Source of the DNA: Pseudomonadota bacterium
GTDB lineage: Bacteria > Pseudomonadota > Alphaproteobacteria > Rhizobiales > Pleomorphomonadaceae
NCBI GenBank assembly: GCA_018262505.1
Contig: JAGSYV010000058.1
Span: 1-40,470, forward strand
DNA: 40,470 nt
Direction: 5' to 3'
This document shows positions 40,182 to 40,470 of the stretch, piece after piece; the stretch's first letter is position 1; each line of letters opens with the position of its first letter. Under the pieces are notes generated by a model. The model saw only the letters and a list, made by a program, of their open reading frames with translations, did no database searches and was not told the DNA's origin. The position numbers and the translations under genes are program-made.

Positions 40182-40470
40182 TCACTTGGCCGAGACGATC
40201 TCATAGGTGACGTTGTTGCCGTGCTGGTGGGTGTAGAACACGCGCCAGCCGTCCTTGAACGGCGTCGGGGACTTGGTGCCGATCAGGCCTTCGACCGACG
40301 CGTCGCCATCCGACACATGCAGACCGGTGATCTCGTTGTCGCCGTCGTTCTGGAAGCCGTTGCCGTCGGTGGAGCCGATTTCAACGTCCTTGAGGGCGGC
40401 GGCGTCGCGGCCCTGGCCGAGGAAGCGGACGAGCGCGTCGGCGCCGACCTTGCCGTAATCGGCGGTGAGG
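40182..40470 (-). CDS. C-terminal part of a probable secreted DUF839/PhoX-like protein (partial)
   Basis: Only the last 95 or so codons are in the window; the gene continues beyond the right edge. Readable segments include YGKVGADALVRFLGQGRDAA, NDGDNEITGLHVSDGDASVE and HQHGNNVTYEIVSAK at the end. The NEITGLHVSDGD and QHG.N(V/I)T.E endings recall DUF839 (PhoX-like phosphatase family) C-termini in Rhizobiales, but this is a by-eye match and could be another secreted calcium-binding-like protein. A strong terminator follows, and the last 17 codons are duplicated at 38367-38418. Confidence 0.55.
   Translation of the reverse strand, partial: LTADYGKVGADALVRFLGQGRDAAALKDVEIGSTDGNGFQNDGDNEITGLHVSDGDASVEGLIGTKSPTPFKDGWRVFYTHQHGNNVTYEIVSAK

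Overview
The window is about 40 kb of high-GC (roughly 65%) chromosome from an alphaproteobacterium, most likely Hyphomicrobiales (Rhizobiales). The reasons are a Shemin-pathway 5-aminolevulinate synthase, the Rhizobiales-type extragenic palindrome built on CCGAAAA/TTTTCGG (three copies), codon use, and typical LysR, MocR and cytochrome bd neighbourhoods. The genus cannot be fixed from the sequence alone. No rRNA, tRNA, CRISPR or complete insertion sequence was seen.

Layout. 1-5.6 kb: an RND efflux operon (permease then adaptor, minus strand) faces a TetR-type gene across two operator-like palindromes. The permease has lost about 47 residues that include the proton-relay aspartates, and the TetR gene has no start codon, so the locus looks decayed. 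6-12.5 kb: a methyltransferase, a mazF-like remnant, a ClC channel with CBS domains, a glutathione S-transferase and a chemoreceptor. 12.9-15.9 kb: a PepSY membrane protein with a DUF2946-like protein, then an SDR oxidoreductase. 15.9-16.8 kb: a tandem array of about 190-bp palindromic repeats.

16.8-20.3 kb holds the most interesting locus. It is a compact minus-strand operon encoding a Tat-exported, Tyr/Gly-rich repeat lipoprotein and, behind it, two radical SAM/SPASM enzymes and a third SPASM-like protein without the radical SAM cysteines. It reads as a peptide-modification (RiPP-like) system whose product is a surface or periplasmic lipoprotein. A peptide deformylase lies divergently next to it.

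21-26 kb: a small secreted protein, a 125-bp MITE-like element with target-site duplication, copper nitrite reductase (nirK), a DUF1330 protein, a P-loop ATPase, and hemA facing a MocR regulator. 27-30 kb: cytochrome bd oxidase (cydA, cydB and a 47-residue third subunit). nirK, hemA and cyd together suggest adaptation to low oxygen. 30-38 kb: LysR / DODA-type dioxygenase / DoxX; an NMT1-type ABC transporter; LysR / DsbA-like protein / metallo-beta-lactamase-fold protein. 38.5-39.9 kb: two tandem lipoproteins and a paralogue of the 21-kb secreted protein. The window ends inside a minus-strand gene.

A dispersed family of palindromic intergenic repeats occupies most long gaps (about 0.14, 5.8, 7.0, 12.7, 16, 21.9, 32.6 and 40.0 kb). 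Each complete unit has two mutually inverted arms around an AT-rich centre. In the tandem array the centre occurs in both orientations.
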